NCBI RefSeq assembly: GCF_041596335.1
Contig: NZ_JBFHIT010000017.1
Coordinates: 11,228-75,227 of the forward strand
Source of the DNA: Mangrovibacterium sp041596335
Lineage (GTDB): Bacteria; Bacteroidota; Bacteroidia; Bacteroidales; Prolixibacteraceae
Reading direction: 5' to 3'
DNA: 64,000 bases
Part shown: piece by piece, positions 19,744 to 28,556 of the stretch
Layout: each line of letters begins with the position of its first letter
Numbering within the stretch: position 1 is the stretch's first letter
Program-made: the position numbers and the translations under genes
Notes under the pieces: model-generated
The model's database searches: none
The model's input: only the letters and a program-made list of their open reading frames with translations
Told to the model about the DNA's origin: nothing

Positions 19744-20444
19744 TTAATTGCCCAAAATCTGAAACTCACCGGTTAAATCAATCGCTGTTGATGAACTTCC
19801 AGCCATTACCTTAAACGTACCTGGTTCAAACATCCAATTCAGTTGTTTATCCAGCAATGCCAAATCGTTGGGACGAAGTATATGGCTTACCTTTTGGCTT
19901 TCGCCTGGCAACAAATGAATACGTTCAAATCCCCGAAGTTGCGACTCTGGCAACTTCAAAATTCTGCGCATGCAAATTGCATGGCGCTTTGGCTTAGCGG
20001 CCAATATTTTCTCCGGCCCGACGAACCAATTCCTTATTCTAAGTGCTTCCGATTCCGATCGGAGCCGGCAAGGGAGTTGCCCGATCGTGGCAAAGTCCGT
20101 GTGTCCCTTCATTTGTAAAATCGACCGGAATTCCCAAACAAGGTAACCATCTGGCAGGTTTATTCCTCCACTGTCATCTGCGACAGCAGATCGGCAACAC
20201 GCGCGTCAATCTGTTGCCTGGGATCTTCGAAAATATCCTTCATGCCATTTTTATTGAAATCGACCCAGCCATTATGATAAATCTGTTGTTTGCTGTTTTT
20301 TACCCCGGCTGAATAAAACAGCGACAAGCAAACCCCCAATAACAAAAATTTACCGGCCTTAAGAGCCGGTAAATCTTGAAAACTTCTCTTTATTCGTATT
20401 ATTTTGCACCCTATTTTCAACGCTTTCAAATTGGGCCATTTCAC
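19744..20444 (-). pseudogene. Decayed GH3 gene (N-terminal and C-terminal pieces, frameshift and large deletion)
   Basis: Two pieces of one GH3 protein survive. The upstream piece (20160-20444) ends in 'GWVDFNKNGMKDIFEDP' and 'ARVADLLSQMTVEE', matching the start of the intact GH3 next door. After a stop and a frame change, 20140-20030 reads 'GIPVDFTNEGTHGLCHDR' and 'ATPLPAPIGIGST', which is downstream GH3 sequence with about 60 residues lost between. The remainder, 19744-19950, encodes 'ESQLRGFERIHLLPGES' and the Fn3-like end. The whole barrel, including the nucleophile region, is missing. Only about 700 of roughly 2400 bases remain. The C-terminal part is only moderately similar to the neighbour, so it is an old duplicate or a separate homologue. 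Confidence 0.88.
19966..19987. repeat. Palindrome at the internal deletion joint of the GH3 remnant
   Basis: GCGCATGCAA and TTGCATGGCGC are near-perfect inverted arms with one bulged base. They sit between the last recognisable barrel codons and the first codons of the C-terminal domain in the decayed GH3 gene, so the palindrome marks, or helped cause, the deletion. Confidence 0.5.
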
Positions 20445-20458
20445 AAAATCGACGTCTT

Positions 20459-22774
20459 TTATTTTTGATTATTGTTTGACATTTTCAAAACTAAACTGCC
20501 GCCATTTATAATCTGATCATGACCAATTCGGTATCCATCAAGCGATTGATTGTTATAAACAGCATTCTCGACATAGCAATTTTCAGAACTCATATCAACT
20601 GTCTTGATCACGAAGGATTTTCCGGAGGTGTTGGTCGGATCTAACTGAATGGTCACCCGATCGAAAATAGGGCTGCCAATTTGGTATTCCGGGTTTTCTT
20701 CGGTTCCTCCATTCATTTGAAAAAGTCCGATTTTCATCAAAATAGACAGGCTTCCCATCAATCCCTGATCTTCGTCGCCATTAAAGCCGGTTGCCGGCGA
20801 CAAGCCACTAAAGGCTGTTTTTACAACCTGGCGCGACCAGTATTGAGTTAAATCCGGACGATCGAGTTGATTAAAAATAAACGCGGTTTGCATGGACGGT
20901 TGATTACCATAATTGATTGGAATCCGACGATATTCCGGATGTAACTCCTTGTCGTGGGCTCCTCCGGATGTAAATCCTATTTTTTGAGCCGTCTCGAATT
21001 GCGTATTCAGTTTCTCCGCAGCCTTGTCCTTACCTCCCATAAGTTCGGCCAGTCCGGCAATATCGTGTGGAACAAACCAGGTTGATTGTGCTCCATTCGA
21101 CTCGTTAAACCCATGCTCGTAATTATACGGATCGAAATCGGCCAGCCATTTACCGGCAATATCCTTGGGGCGCATCCAGCCCGACCCGGCATCGTAAACA
21201 TTTTGATAGTTCAGCGCACGTTCTGAAAAGTACTTGTAGTCCTCGTCGTAGCCAAGTTTTTTGGCCAGTTGCGCAAGGGTCCAATCCTGATAGGCATATT
21301 CCATTGTTAAGCTGGCCCCATCCTGATGGAAGCCAAAATCGCCTTCGGGAATGGGATAAGGGACATAGCCATTTTTGATGTAGTGAGCTAATCCGCCGCC
21401 CAAATTGGTATCGTGTTCATAGCCTGCCTTTTCCATAATTCCGCCGGGCAGATGGTTCTTTTTCAGCGCCTCATATATTCCGGCCAAATCATCGGTAATA
21501 ATTCCTTTCTGAATGGCGCTAACAATAAACGGAGTCGCCGACGAACCAGTCATAACATAGGTGTAATTACCGCCTGAAGGACCACGTGGAATCAAGCCAC
21601 CATCTTTGTAATATTGCATCAGCGACTGCACAAATTCTTTGTAAACCTCTGGATAGACCAAGCCCCAAAGCGTATTGATGGTCCATTGTGCTCCCCAAAA
21701 AGCATCGGAGTTGTAGTGATTGAATTTGGGTTTTCCATTGTCGTCCAACGGAAGCTGACCAACGCGGAACTGCTCACCAGTGTTGTCCGGATAAGCGCCA
21801 TTCACATCGCTAATGGTGCGACGCCCCTGCAAGGCATGCCACAAATCGGTATAAAAGCGTTTTTGATCGGTTTCGGTGCCACCCTCAACTATAATTCGGC
21901 TCAACAGATTGTTCCATTCATCTTTTGACTCCGCAACAACCTGTTCAAAATCCCAATCGGGTAATTCAGTCTGAATATTTAAGTTGGCATTTTCAACCGA
22001 AGTGTAAGAGATCCCTGCTTTCAGGAGCACTTGGTCGGCCTGTTCATTAAAAACCAACAGGTAGTTGCCCGTTTCTTCATCGGTCACAACATCCTGAATT
22101 TCAATATCAGAATCAATCCTGAAAAATACCTTTGTTGGTTTCGGACGACGAATAGTTGGAGCATTTGTGAGCTCGCCTACAACGGAATGCCCGCCGATCT
22201 TTTGCAGCTTACCATCGGTATTTTCGCAGGGTCCCAAAACGGTGTTCAAATTTAACAGCAGGGCAGGTTTCCCTTCGCCTGAAAACTGGTATTTGTGAAA
22301 ACCCACACGTTTGGTGCTGGTTATTTCGGCAGCTATTTTATAGCGGTCGAGCTCCAGGTACTGATAGCCCGGAGCCACCTTTTCGGTTTCGTGACTGAAA
22401 TGGGAATAGAAATCGGTAAATATCGTTTCAGAATTTTGCTCCGTTAAAGCAACCGGCATCACCGAAAGTCCGGAAAGCTGCCACGCATGAATGTGGCTAA
22501 AGCCTTTGATGGTGTCGGTCAGGTAGCGGTAACCGCTTCCCCAGGCGCCGCCTATTTGGGTGTCGGGACTAAGGTTTACCATACCAAACGGTCGACAAGC
22601 CGACGAGAAAAAGAACCACCGCGAGTTTTCGGTGTCGAGCTGATTGTAAACTAAATCAACAGGTTTTAGTTCGGGGGTACCGTTCTGTTCGTTTTTAGAT
22701 CCGCAGGAATTAAGTACCGTAACCAATACTGCAAAAACTGTCGTGCGTATCAATGCGATTTTTAGCCAATTCAT
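20459..22774 (-). CDS. GH92-family glycosidase (divergent alpha-mannosidase type)
   Basis: A 771-residue lipoprotein starting at ATG 22774 (lipobox VLNSC); a TTG 21 codons upstream is unlikely. It shows GH92 landmarks: 'SACRPFGMVNLSPDT', 'DLWHALQGRRTISDVNG', 'GGLIPRGPSGGNYTYVMTG' and near residue 668 the acidic loop 'GDEDQGLMGS', followed by 'YQIGSPIFDRVTI'. In characterised exo-alpha-mannosidases the loop reads closer to GNED-x-GQMS, so this member belongs to a divergent branch and may act on another linkage or sugar. Family members are calcium-dependent. The upstream region carries a box-plus-repeat module. It lies downstream of GH28 on the same strand. Confidence 0.85.
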   Translation of the reverse strand: MNWLKIALIRTTVFAVLVTVLNSCGSKNEQNGTPELKPVDLVYNQLDTENSRWFFFSSACRPFGMVNLSPDTQIGGAWGSGYRYLTDTIKGFSHIHAWQLSGLSVMPVALTEQNSETIFTDFYSHFSHETEKVAPGYQYLELDRYKIAAEITSTKRVGFHKYQFSGEGKPALLLNLNTVLGPCENTDGKLQKIGGHSVVGELTNAPTIRRPKPTKVFFRIDSDIEIQDVVTDEETGNYLLVFNEQADQVLLKAGISYTSVENANLNIQTELPDWDFEQVVAESKDEWNNLLSRIIVEGGTETDQKRFYTDLWHALQGRRTISDVNGAYPDNTGEQFRVGQLPLDDNGKPKFNHYNSDAFWGAQWTINTLWGLVYPEVYKEFVQSLMQYYKDGGLIPRGPSGGNYTYVMTGSSATPFIVSAIQKGIITDDLAGIYEALKKNHLPGGIMEKAGYEHDTNLGGGLAHYIKNGYVPYPIPEGDFGFHQDGASLTMEYAYQDWTLAQLAKKLGYDEDYKYFSERALNYQNVYDAGSGWMRPKDIAGKWLADFDPYNYEHGFNESNGAQSTWFVPHDIAGLAELMGGKDKAAEKLNTQFETAQKIGFTSGGAHDKELHPEYRRIPINYGNQPSMQTAFIFNQLDRPDLTQYWSRQVVKTAFSGLSPATGFNGDEDQGLMGSLSILMKIGLFQMNGGTEENPEYQIGSPIFDRVTIQLDPTNTSGKSFVIKTVDMSSENCYVENAVYNNQSLDGYRIGHDQIINGGSLVLKMSNNNQK

Positions 22775-22795
22775 TTTATTCAAGTTTAGTTGTTC

Positions 22796-22862
22796 AAAAA
22801 ATGCAAAGGATTGAATTATTAATGTTGAAATATTCAATCACAGATATGGAAATATGCTTCTT
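22796..22862 (-). promoter_or_regulatory. Putative promoter and 21-bp-spaced operator of the GH92 gene
   Basis: Repeat 1, TTGAAATATTCAATCAC (22825-22841), and repeat 2, ATGGAAATATGCTTCTT (22846-22862), are 21 bp apart. The 14-mer ATCACAGATATGGA (22837-22850) is shared with the PI-PLC promoter at the same place relative to repeat 2. An A-rich box (22796-22803) occupies the position of the -7-like box of the other members but matches weakly. It lies 22 nt before the start codon. Confidence 0.45.
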
Positions 22863-22897
22863 TCGGTATCGAAAACCGGGTTGAATGCGTTGATCGT

Positions 22898-24439
22898 TCA
22901 ATCAACCTGCCGAACAACCGACTGAAGCTCCTGATCAAGACTCAATTTACGAACTTCCTTAACAACAATTTGCCGATTGCCAACAGGCAAACCCAACTCG
23001 CTAATCTCCAACTCGGTAACATCATCAAAAACGAAGGCCGGGCGAAAGTCAGGCTGTTCTAGCTTTAAAGTTACATTTTTCAAGCTAATGCCTGTGGTAT
23101 GGCGAACATAAAAGCCCCAGGAAGGCAACTCGCCAAACATGTGAAATTCGGGATAGCCCCCGATTTGCTCGGGAACCTGCCCCAGCCGGGTTAGCGGCAC
23201 ATAAGCCATTCCTTTTGATGCCCTGCCGGGATAGGTAATTTCGATGTTTTCCAATCGGACACCTTCAATATGATGCCCGGGAATTCCGGCGATAGATGAA
23301 GGAAACGGATTATGAAAGAATGTAACAGCCGGGCCTCGCATGTCGTAGTTAATGTCCGGTCGGTCAAAAGCGACCTGCACTTTCAAGTCGTGGATCGACA
23401 CATTTTTAATGCTTCCGGGCTTTTTTCCGGCACGGTGCCCCAGGCGAATAAAAATGGCATTGCCGGTATTTTCGGCGACGATGTTCGACACTTCAATATT
23501 TTCAATATCAGCACCATCAACCGACTCTATGGCAATAGCAGAACGGAACGTATCGAACACGCGAATATTCTCAATTTTCACATTTTTAAATCCACCGAAA
23601 GAAGCAGTTCCAAATTTTATGGCGCTGGCACTGCTCCGAATGGTACAGTTGGCAATATAAATGCTGTCGTTAGCATAATCAGGGTAATACGATTTCAGAC
23701 ATATTCCATCATCGGCTGAGTTTACATCGCAATTGGTGATACTCACATTTTTACAGTCGGTAATATCCATGCCATCGTTGTTCCAGTAAGCACGATTCAA
23801 CACCTTTACGGCATCGATTTTTAAATGTTGGCATAGCTCGAACGAAAGTCCCCAGCAGGCGCTGTTGTGCAACTCCATTCCTGAAATGTTGATGTTCTTA
23901 CACATGGAAAAGCGGAACAATTTTGGCCGAAAAGTTTCGTGTGGACGCATCCGGTTAGTACTGTATTTCGGATCAACGCGTTCACCAAGGTGATGCAGGC
24001 TGTCAATATTTAAAGCTAAAGCCCGCCCTTGCCCGTCGATTCGGCCCTTTCCTGAAATAGAAATATTTGTCGCTTTGAATGCCACGAACAGAGCCATTTG
24101 CGAATTATCGTCGCGACTACCAAGTTTGGGTCTGCCCGGCATTTCAATATTGGCGTAATGGTATGGATTTGTGCTTCCCAATAAAACAGCTCCTTCTTCG
24201 AAATAGAGATGTACGTTCGATTTTAATTGCAAGCTTCCGGTGAGGTAATTTCCTTTTGAGAAGATGATTTGGCCTCCCTGCGATTTACTGACCAGATCAA
24301 TCAGTGTCTGCAATTTTTCGGTATTCAGAGTCGTTCCATCTCCAATTATCTCATATTCAGCCACGTGATAATCGTTGCTTTTTGAGAATCCGAAAATGAA
24401 AATCAGTAAGAATAATTGAGTGAGAATTAATTTTTTCAT
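22898..24439 (-). CDS. GH28-family polygalacturonase-like beta-helix enzyme
   Basis: A 513-residue secreted protein with a right-handed beta-helix. An N-terminal 'GDGTTLNTEKLQTLID' is typical of GH28/pectate-lyase-like folds. The catalytic aspartates are visible: the NTD-type Asp in 'NNDGMDITDC' near residue 221 and the DD pair in 'SADDGICLKS' near 243. The usual G-H-G site is replaced by 'IKFGTASFGG' near 276, and no clear RIK motif follows. The protein is therefore a non-canonical GH28, possibly acting on an uncommon uronic acid or rhamnogalacturonan-like linkage. It lies between the GH92 and GH115-like genes of the susC operon. The 189-base gap upstream has only a small GCGAC/GTCGC hairpin at 24606-24620. 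Confidence 0.85.
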   Translation of the reverse strand: MKKLILTQLFLLIFIFGFSKSNDYHVAEYEIIGDGTTLNTEKLQTLIDLVSKSQGGQIIFSKGNYLTGSLQLKSNVHLYFEEGAVLLGSTNPYHYANIEMPGRPKLGSRDDNSQMALFVAFKATNISISGKGRIDGQGRALALNIDSLHHLGERVDPKYSTNRMRPHETFRPKLFRFSMCKNINISGMELHNSACWGLSFELCQHLKIDAVKVLNRAYWNNDGMDITDCKNVSITNCDVNSADDGICLKSYYPDYANDSIYIANCTIRSSASAIKFGTASFGGFKNVKIENIRVFDTFRSAIAIESVDGADIENIEVSNIVAENTGNAIFIRLGHRAGKKPGSIKNVSIHDLKVQVAFDRPDINYDMRGPAVTFFHNPFPSSIAGIPGHHIEGVRLENIEITYPGRASKGMAYVPLTRLGQVPEQIGGYPEFHMFGELPSWGFYVRHTTGISLKNVTLKLEQPDFRPAFVFDDVTELEISELGLPVGNRQIVVKEVRKLSLDQELQSVVRQVD

Positions 24440-24628
24440 CCCTAAATAATTTGTTTTTCAATTGACTGATGGAACTCACATGTTGCTGAAAATTATTTTC
24501 GCCGGTGTTTGCGTTCGGAACAACATGATCGCTTCATGCCGACTACATTATCTTCTCTATATCAACATCTTGAAAGAAAAAGAAATTCACAACCCGCTCA
24601 ATTCAGCGACTCATTGTCGCGTTTCTAT

Positions 24629-26671
24629 TCATTTCAAACTTCTTAAATTCGCTTCAATGGCATCTAACATTTCGATTGATGGGAAGCCATTATTTGGACG
24701 ACGTTTTGCCGGATCGTACCAACCTTTCCATTTGTCGTTCTTATCGCCCTGGGCGCATCGTTTATAAATAGCGTCCAAATCTGCTTTTGCCATCCCCAAC
24801 AAGTCTAAAGCCTTTTTCAACTGCCCTGTATCATTCGTTTTTTCAAACTCGCGTTTGTACTTCGCCATTTGATGAAGGCTACTTTCAAAAGCTAACAAAT
24901 CTAGATATAGCTCAACCGGCAACTGGATGTAGTCGTGATAAAACAGATCATCTTCAGGAACATACTCTGCTCCTCTAGCCCCTTGTTCACGAGCCTGAAC
25001 CAGTAATTCAGTGCGAATTTCGAGGGCATCGTAATCATCTTCAACATGTTTGTAATCGTTCGGAATCGATGGTTTTCCGGGACGAACGATTGGCAAGTTA
25101 CTTAAGTAAGCAACAGCTTCGCGTATTTCCCAAAGGTGTTCCACATAGCCAATATTGCTGAACTGCGCTTCGTGCAATTTTTTCATCGACTGAACCGCGA
25201 ATGCAGCAGCATTGTCGCCAAAATATCGTTGAGTCCATTCGGTATAAAAAAGGTTTCCGTCAAAAGCTTCCGGGTTATCCGCAATTTTCGAAAAGGCCTC
25301 GATATTTATCAGGAAAGGTCGGAATTGCTGCCCATTTACCTGGCAATAGCTGGTTGCTTGAAATTGGCGACACATCATTTTCATGATTGAATCCAACTTT
25401 TCGGGATAGGGATCATGAACGGTGTGATTTAACCAATATCCGGCATGCATATAAGTACCAAACTGATAACCTTTTGTACTATCCGGAAGCATTTTAAAGC
25501 CACCCCATCCGTCGTCGGACCAAACAACAATCCAGTCTTTCGGCGGATTGAAACCATTGTTGAACATTTCCATTCCATCGGAATAACAAATAGCAATCTT
25601 TGGCGCACCAGGTTTATACTGGTCAATCAATTCGCCCAGCTCAACATAAACTTCGTTAAAAACGTCAACTTTATTTTCACCACACGAACTTTGGTACTCC
25701 CAATCCCACACCTGGTTGCGAGGCCGAAGAGAAAAGATATCGGCTTTGCCTAGTGGGGTTTCTTCAAAATAGTATTTCCAATTCGCTATCCACTCGTCTT
25801 TATATTCCGACCAGCAATCGGCTTTTTCCTGTTCCATGGGACGAATTTTATACCCCAACGAAAGATCGATCTGGACCATCATTCCCATATCGTGAGCATA
25901 GTCGATCATGCTGTCGATGTATGAAATACGAATGTCATAATCAGGTCGAATGGCCTTATACTCCTCGCGGAGGAAAAACTCAGGCCGCCCCAACATATCA
26001 AAAAACTGAATGGCATTATATTTATTCCGCACCAGCGAGTTGATCATTTCCGTATACGACTCCCAGTCGTATTCCAACAGAGGATCTTTCCGATTGGCCA
26101 ACTCATCCACATCATTTTCAAAATAACACAAAATTGGTATTTGTGGTGGTGCAATCACCTTATTGTCGAAAACCAGCAAATCGTTTACATGCTTGGTTGT
26201 TGTTTTTTTTCCTGTCCAATATTGAAATGGATCAACGCCCAGAATTTCGCTGCAATAATCGTACACCGCATATTGGGTTCCCTGAATATCGGCTCCGGCG
26301 AGAACGATGGCCGGCTGACCATTTTCCAATGCCACCTTAGCCCAAACACCTCCCCGCTTGCCCGGGAAATTCTCCGAGAGCACAACATCTTTCTTTCGGA
26401 TTAATTTTTGAATGAGCTCATTCGAATCAGAAGTCCCAACAACAAAAAAGAAACCGTCGTCCGGCAGCTGATCTCCGGCGTTTACTACAGAAAATGACTC
26501 TCCGCAAACAGTTTCCAGATCTTTTTTAAAGTGTTCAACTGTTAGTAGCTCTGCCCGCGATGCCTGACTGCCAACTACAATATAAAATTGTTCTGTGTTG
26601 CTGCATGACTGCATCCCAAACAAGGCTGTTAACAGGAATACGATGAGGAATATGGTTTTGAGTTTCTTCAT
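24629..26671 (-). CDS. Compact GH115-like putative glycoside hydrolase lipoprotein
   Basis: A 680-residue lipoprotein (lipobox MQSC). Its order parallels the full-length GH115 at 5153-8125: an N-terminal alpha/beta domain with 'LTVEHFKKDLETVCG' and 'VVGTSDSN', then 'GTQYAVYDYCSEILGVDPFQYW', then a barrel with 'WSDDGWGGFKML' near residue 387, where the GH115 has WTDDNYGYIRQL near 388. The segment 'YMHAGYWLN' likewise parallels 'YYHTSYWGR'. A mostly helical region (about 500-680) replaces the long GH115 C-terminal domains. It is first after susD in the minus-arm operon. It probably cleaves a uronic acid or related residue; the family assignment rests on these parallels only. Confidence 0.6.
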   Translation of the reverse strand: MKKLKTIFLIVFLLTALFGMQSCSNTEQFYIVVGSQASRAELLTVEHFKKDLETVCGESFSVVNAGDQLPDDGFFFVVGTSDSNELIQKLIRKKDVVLSENFPGKRGGVWAKVALENGQPAIVLAGADIQGTQYAVYDYCSEILGVDPFQYWTGKKTTTKHVNDLLVFDNKVIAPPQIPILCYFENDVDELANRKDPLLEYDWESYTEMINSLVRNKYNAIQFFDMLGRPEFFLREEYKAIRPDYDIRISYIDSMIDYAHDMGMMVQIDLSLGYKIRPMEQEKADCWSEYKDEWIANWKYYFEETPLGKADIFSLRPRNQVWDWEYQSSCGENKVDVFNEVYVELGELIDQYKPGAPKIAICYSDGMEMFNNGFNPPKDWIVVWSDDGWGGFKMLPDSTKGYQFGTYMHAGYWLNHTVHDPYPEKLDSIMKMMCRQFQATSYCQVNGQQFRPFLINIEAFSKIADNPEAFDGNLFYTEWTQRYFGDNAAAFAVQSMKKLHEAQFSNIGYVEHLWEIREAVAYLSNLPIVRPGKPSIPNDYKHVEDDYDALEIRTELLVQAREQGARGAEYVPEDDLFYHDYIQLPVELYLDLLAFESSLHQMAKYKREFEKTNDTGQLKKALDLLGMAKADLDAIYKRCAQGDKNDKWKGWYDPAKRRPNNGFPSIEMLDAIEANLRSLK

Positions 26672-26704
26672 TTTCTTTCGTGAATAGATGGCCAGGTGAT
26701 TTCG

Positions 26705-26734
26705 AATATTGGTCGTTGCGTGAAGTCCAATATT
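26705..26734 (-). promoter_or_regulatory. Hairpin 1 between susD and the GH115-like gene
   Basis: AATATTGG (26705-26712) and CCAATATT (26727-26734) form a perfect 8-bp stem around a 14-nt loop. It is one of two hairpins in the 204-base gap. No T-run follows on the minus strand. Confidence 0.45.
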
Positions 26735-26813
26735 TCAAGGTTCGTTTGTTTTTCTGCCTTCCTGATGAAAGGCCGGGCAATGAACGGATCTCCGGGCCAA
26801 GTCGTTAGTGAAA

Positions 26814-26846
26814 CCCGGGCATATCAGGGATACTAATATGCCCGGG
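26814..26846 (-). promoter_or_regulatory. Strong GC-rich hairpin directly after susD
   Basis: CCCGGGCATAT (26814-26824) and ATATGCCCGGG (26836-26846) form a perfect 11-bp stem around an 11-nt loop, 30 bases after the susD stop. On the minus strand only three T residues follow, so read-through into the enzyme genes is likely. It probably protects or ends the susCD mRNA and sets a lower level for the genes behind it (inference). An equivalent hairpin follows the second susD at 45530. Confidence 0.7.
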
Positions 26847-26875
26847 AAATTTTTAATTGAATAAACGGATTGGTA

Positions 26876-28531
26876 TTAATAGCCGAAGTTCTGCTCCAGT
26901 GAGCCATCGGTTAACTCCATCTCTGATGCAGGGATTGGACGAAGCAAATGAATGCTGGCATCGAATTTCCCGTGATCGATCACATGTGGATTGTACAGAT
27001 TGATCCGTTCTTCCAGCTTTCCGGTACGTTTCAGGATTGCCCAGCGGCTTTCTTCACCGGCAAGCTCCATGGCACGTTCGTTTAGGATATCGTCGATGGT
27101 AACAGCGGTGTAGTAATTTGTTTCGCCTGTTGCACGTTCGCGAACGCGGTTGATGTTTACCAAAGCCTTTTCCTGATTGCCGGCTTTCAAATAAGCTTCA
27201 GCAGCAATTAAATGTGTTTCAGCCACGCGGAATACATAGGTATCACGGTATCCACCTTCTGTTTCATCAAAACCTTCATCGCCAAACTTTTTAAAGATCG
27301 GAAAGTTGGTGGTAACGACATTTGAACTGTATTGGTAGATTGCTCCGGCAACATTATCGGGTTTCCCATAGTAATACTGATCCGGATTGTACACCCAGTA
27401 GCGGTTCAACGCTTCAGTTAACTCATCGCCCGTGATCGCCGTTTTCGGAAAGTAAATAACGGTATCTCCCGGAACAATAACATCCTGCCCTACTGTAGAC
27501 ACATAGGTATTATTCTCGTTCGCATATAAAACGCGGTGAATAGTAGCCTCTTCACGCGAATCGTTTTCAGCGAACAGGCCATAGAAGAATGATGTTGGCA
27601 TGGCACCAAAATCGGTTCTTCCGTAAGGATTTGTTCTTGCGATCCCCACGTAATCAATCAAACTCGACAGGAAAATGGCGTGTTTGTTATTGTTACGATC
27701 AACATAATCGCCACCATCGCCATATTGAACAGAGAAGAGTACTTCATCATTTTCCTGGTTGTCGAAATCGAAAACCTCGCCAAAAGTTTGAGTGCGAATA
27801 TCGTACCCGTTAATTGCACTTTCGGCCAATGCAGCCGCTGTCGTAAAATCGGATGAACTTCCGAACGATTTGTAACCTCTGCTTACATAAACATCAGCCA
27901 GCAAGTGCTGTGCAGCTCTTTTCGAAATCCTTCCAAAATCGGGTGAAACCAACAAGTCAGGAATCGCATCTTCCAAATCTTTAATGATCTGCGCAAAGGT
28001 TTCCTCTTCGGTAGAACGGGCATAGTCGCTGCGGATACTCGAAGTCTCTTCCAACTCAAGAACAACGCCACCGTACTGCTGCACCATGTTATAATAGGCC
28101 AACGCCCTCAACGCTTTCGCCTGGGCAATACCGTAGGCTTTTTTGGTCAGGTTTCCTTCCGACCAGGCAATTTGGTTCTCGTACCGGTTGATCGCGGTAT
28201 TGGCGTAACTTACAATTGTGTAGTTGCCCGACCAGCATGAACCACCTGACGAAGAGGTTATATTGAAATATTCATTTAGCGCATTGGTATCGTAAAACGC
28301 GCCTTTTGTGGTGAAAATATCAGTCCCGTAGAAATTCACATCGTAAACTTTGTACGCGCCGCGTAAACCAGTGTAGATGTTCACAATCAGGTCATCGGCA
28401 GTATCCTCAGTAATGTAACTCTCTGCCGTTATGGAAGAATAATTATCCTCTTCCAGAAAACTTTCGCAAGCGTTAAATCCGAACAACAGAATTAACAACC
28501 AGCTTCCTACTATATATTTTTTTAACATCAT
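26876..28531 (-). CDS. SusD/RagB-type surface glycan-binding lipoprotein
   Basis: A 551-residue lipoprotein with the lipobox FNACES near residue 22. It has the SusD TPR-rich fold: 'QAKALRALAYYNMVQQYGGVVL' is broken here as 'AKALRALAYYNM' and 'QQYGGVV', and the C-terminal region holds 'YVFRVAETHLIAAEAYLKAG' and 'INRVRERA'. It binds glycan at the outer surface and forms the lid of the SusC transporter. It begins 25 bases after susC. Two adjacent ATG codons could start it. Sequence alone does not give the ligand; the pair differs clearly from the plus-arm pair. Confidence 0.95.
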   Translation of the reverse strand: MMLKKYIVGSWLLILLFGFNACESFLEEDNYSSITAESYITEDTADDLIVNIYTGLRGAYKVYDVNFYGTDIFTTKGAFYDTNALNEYFNITSSSGGSCWSGNYTIVSYANTAINRYENQIAWSEGNLTKKAYGIAQAKALRALAYYNMVQQYGGVVLELEETSSIRSDYARSTEEETFAQIIKDLEDAIPDLLVSPDFGRISKRAAQHLLADVYVSRGYKSFGSSSDFTTAAALAESAINGYDIRTQTFGEVFDFDNQENDEVLFSVQYGDGGDYVDRNNNKHAIFLSSLIDYVGIARTNPYGRTDFGAMPTSFFYGLFAENDSREEATIHRVLYANENNTYVSTVGQDVIVPGDTVIYFPKTAITGDELTEALNRYWVYNPDQYYYGKPDNVAGAIYQYSSNVVTTNFPIFKKFGDEGFDETEGGYRDTYVFRVAETHLIAAEAYLKAGNQEKALVNINRVRERATGETNYYTAVTIDDILNERAMELAGEESRWAILKRTGKLEERINLYNPHVIDHGKFDASIHLLRPIPASEMELTDGSLEQNFGY

Positions 28532-28556
28532 GATTTCTATTTTAACGATTATACTC

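Noticed and set aside
24462..24767. 101-codon plus-strand frame between GH28 and the GH115-like gene
   Set aside because: It runs into the GH115-like gene on the opposite strand and its composition fits an antisense shadow.
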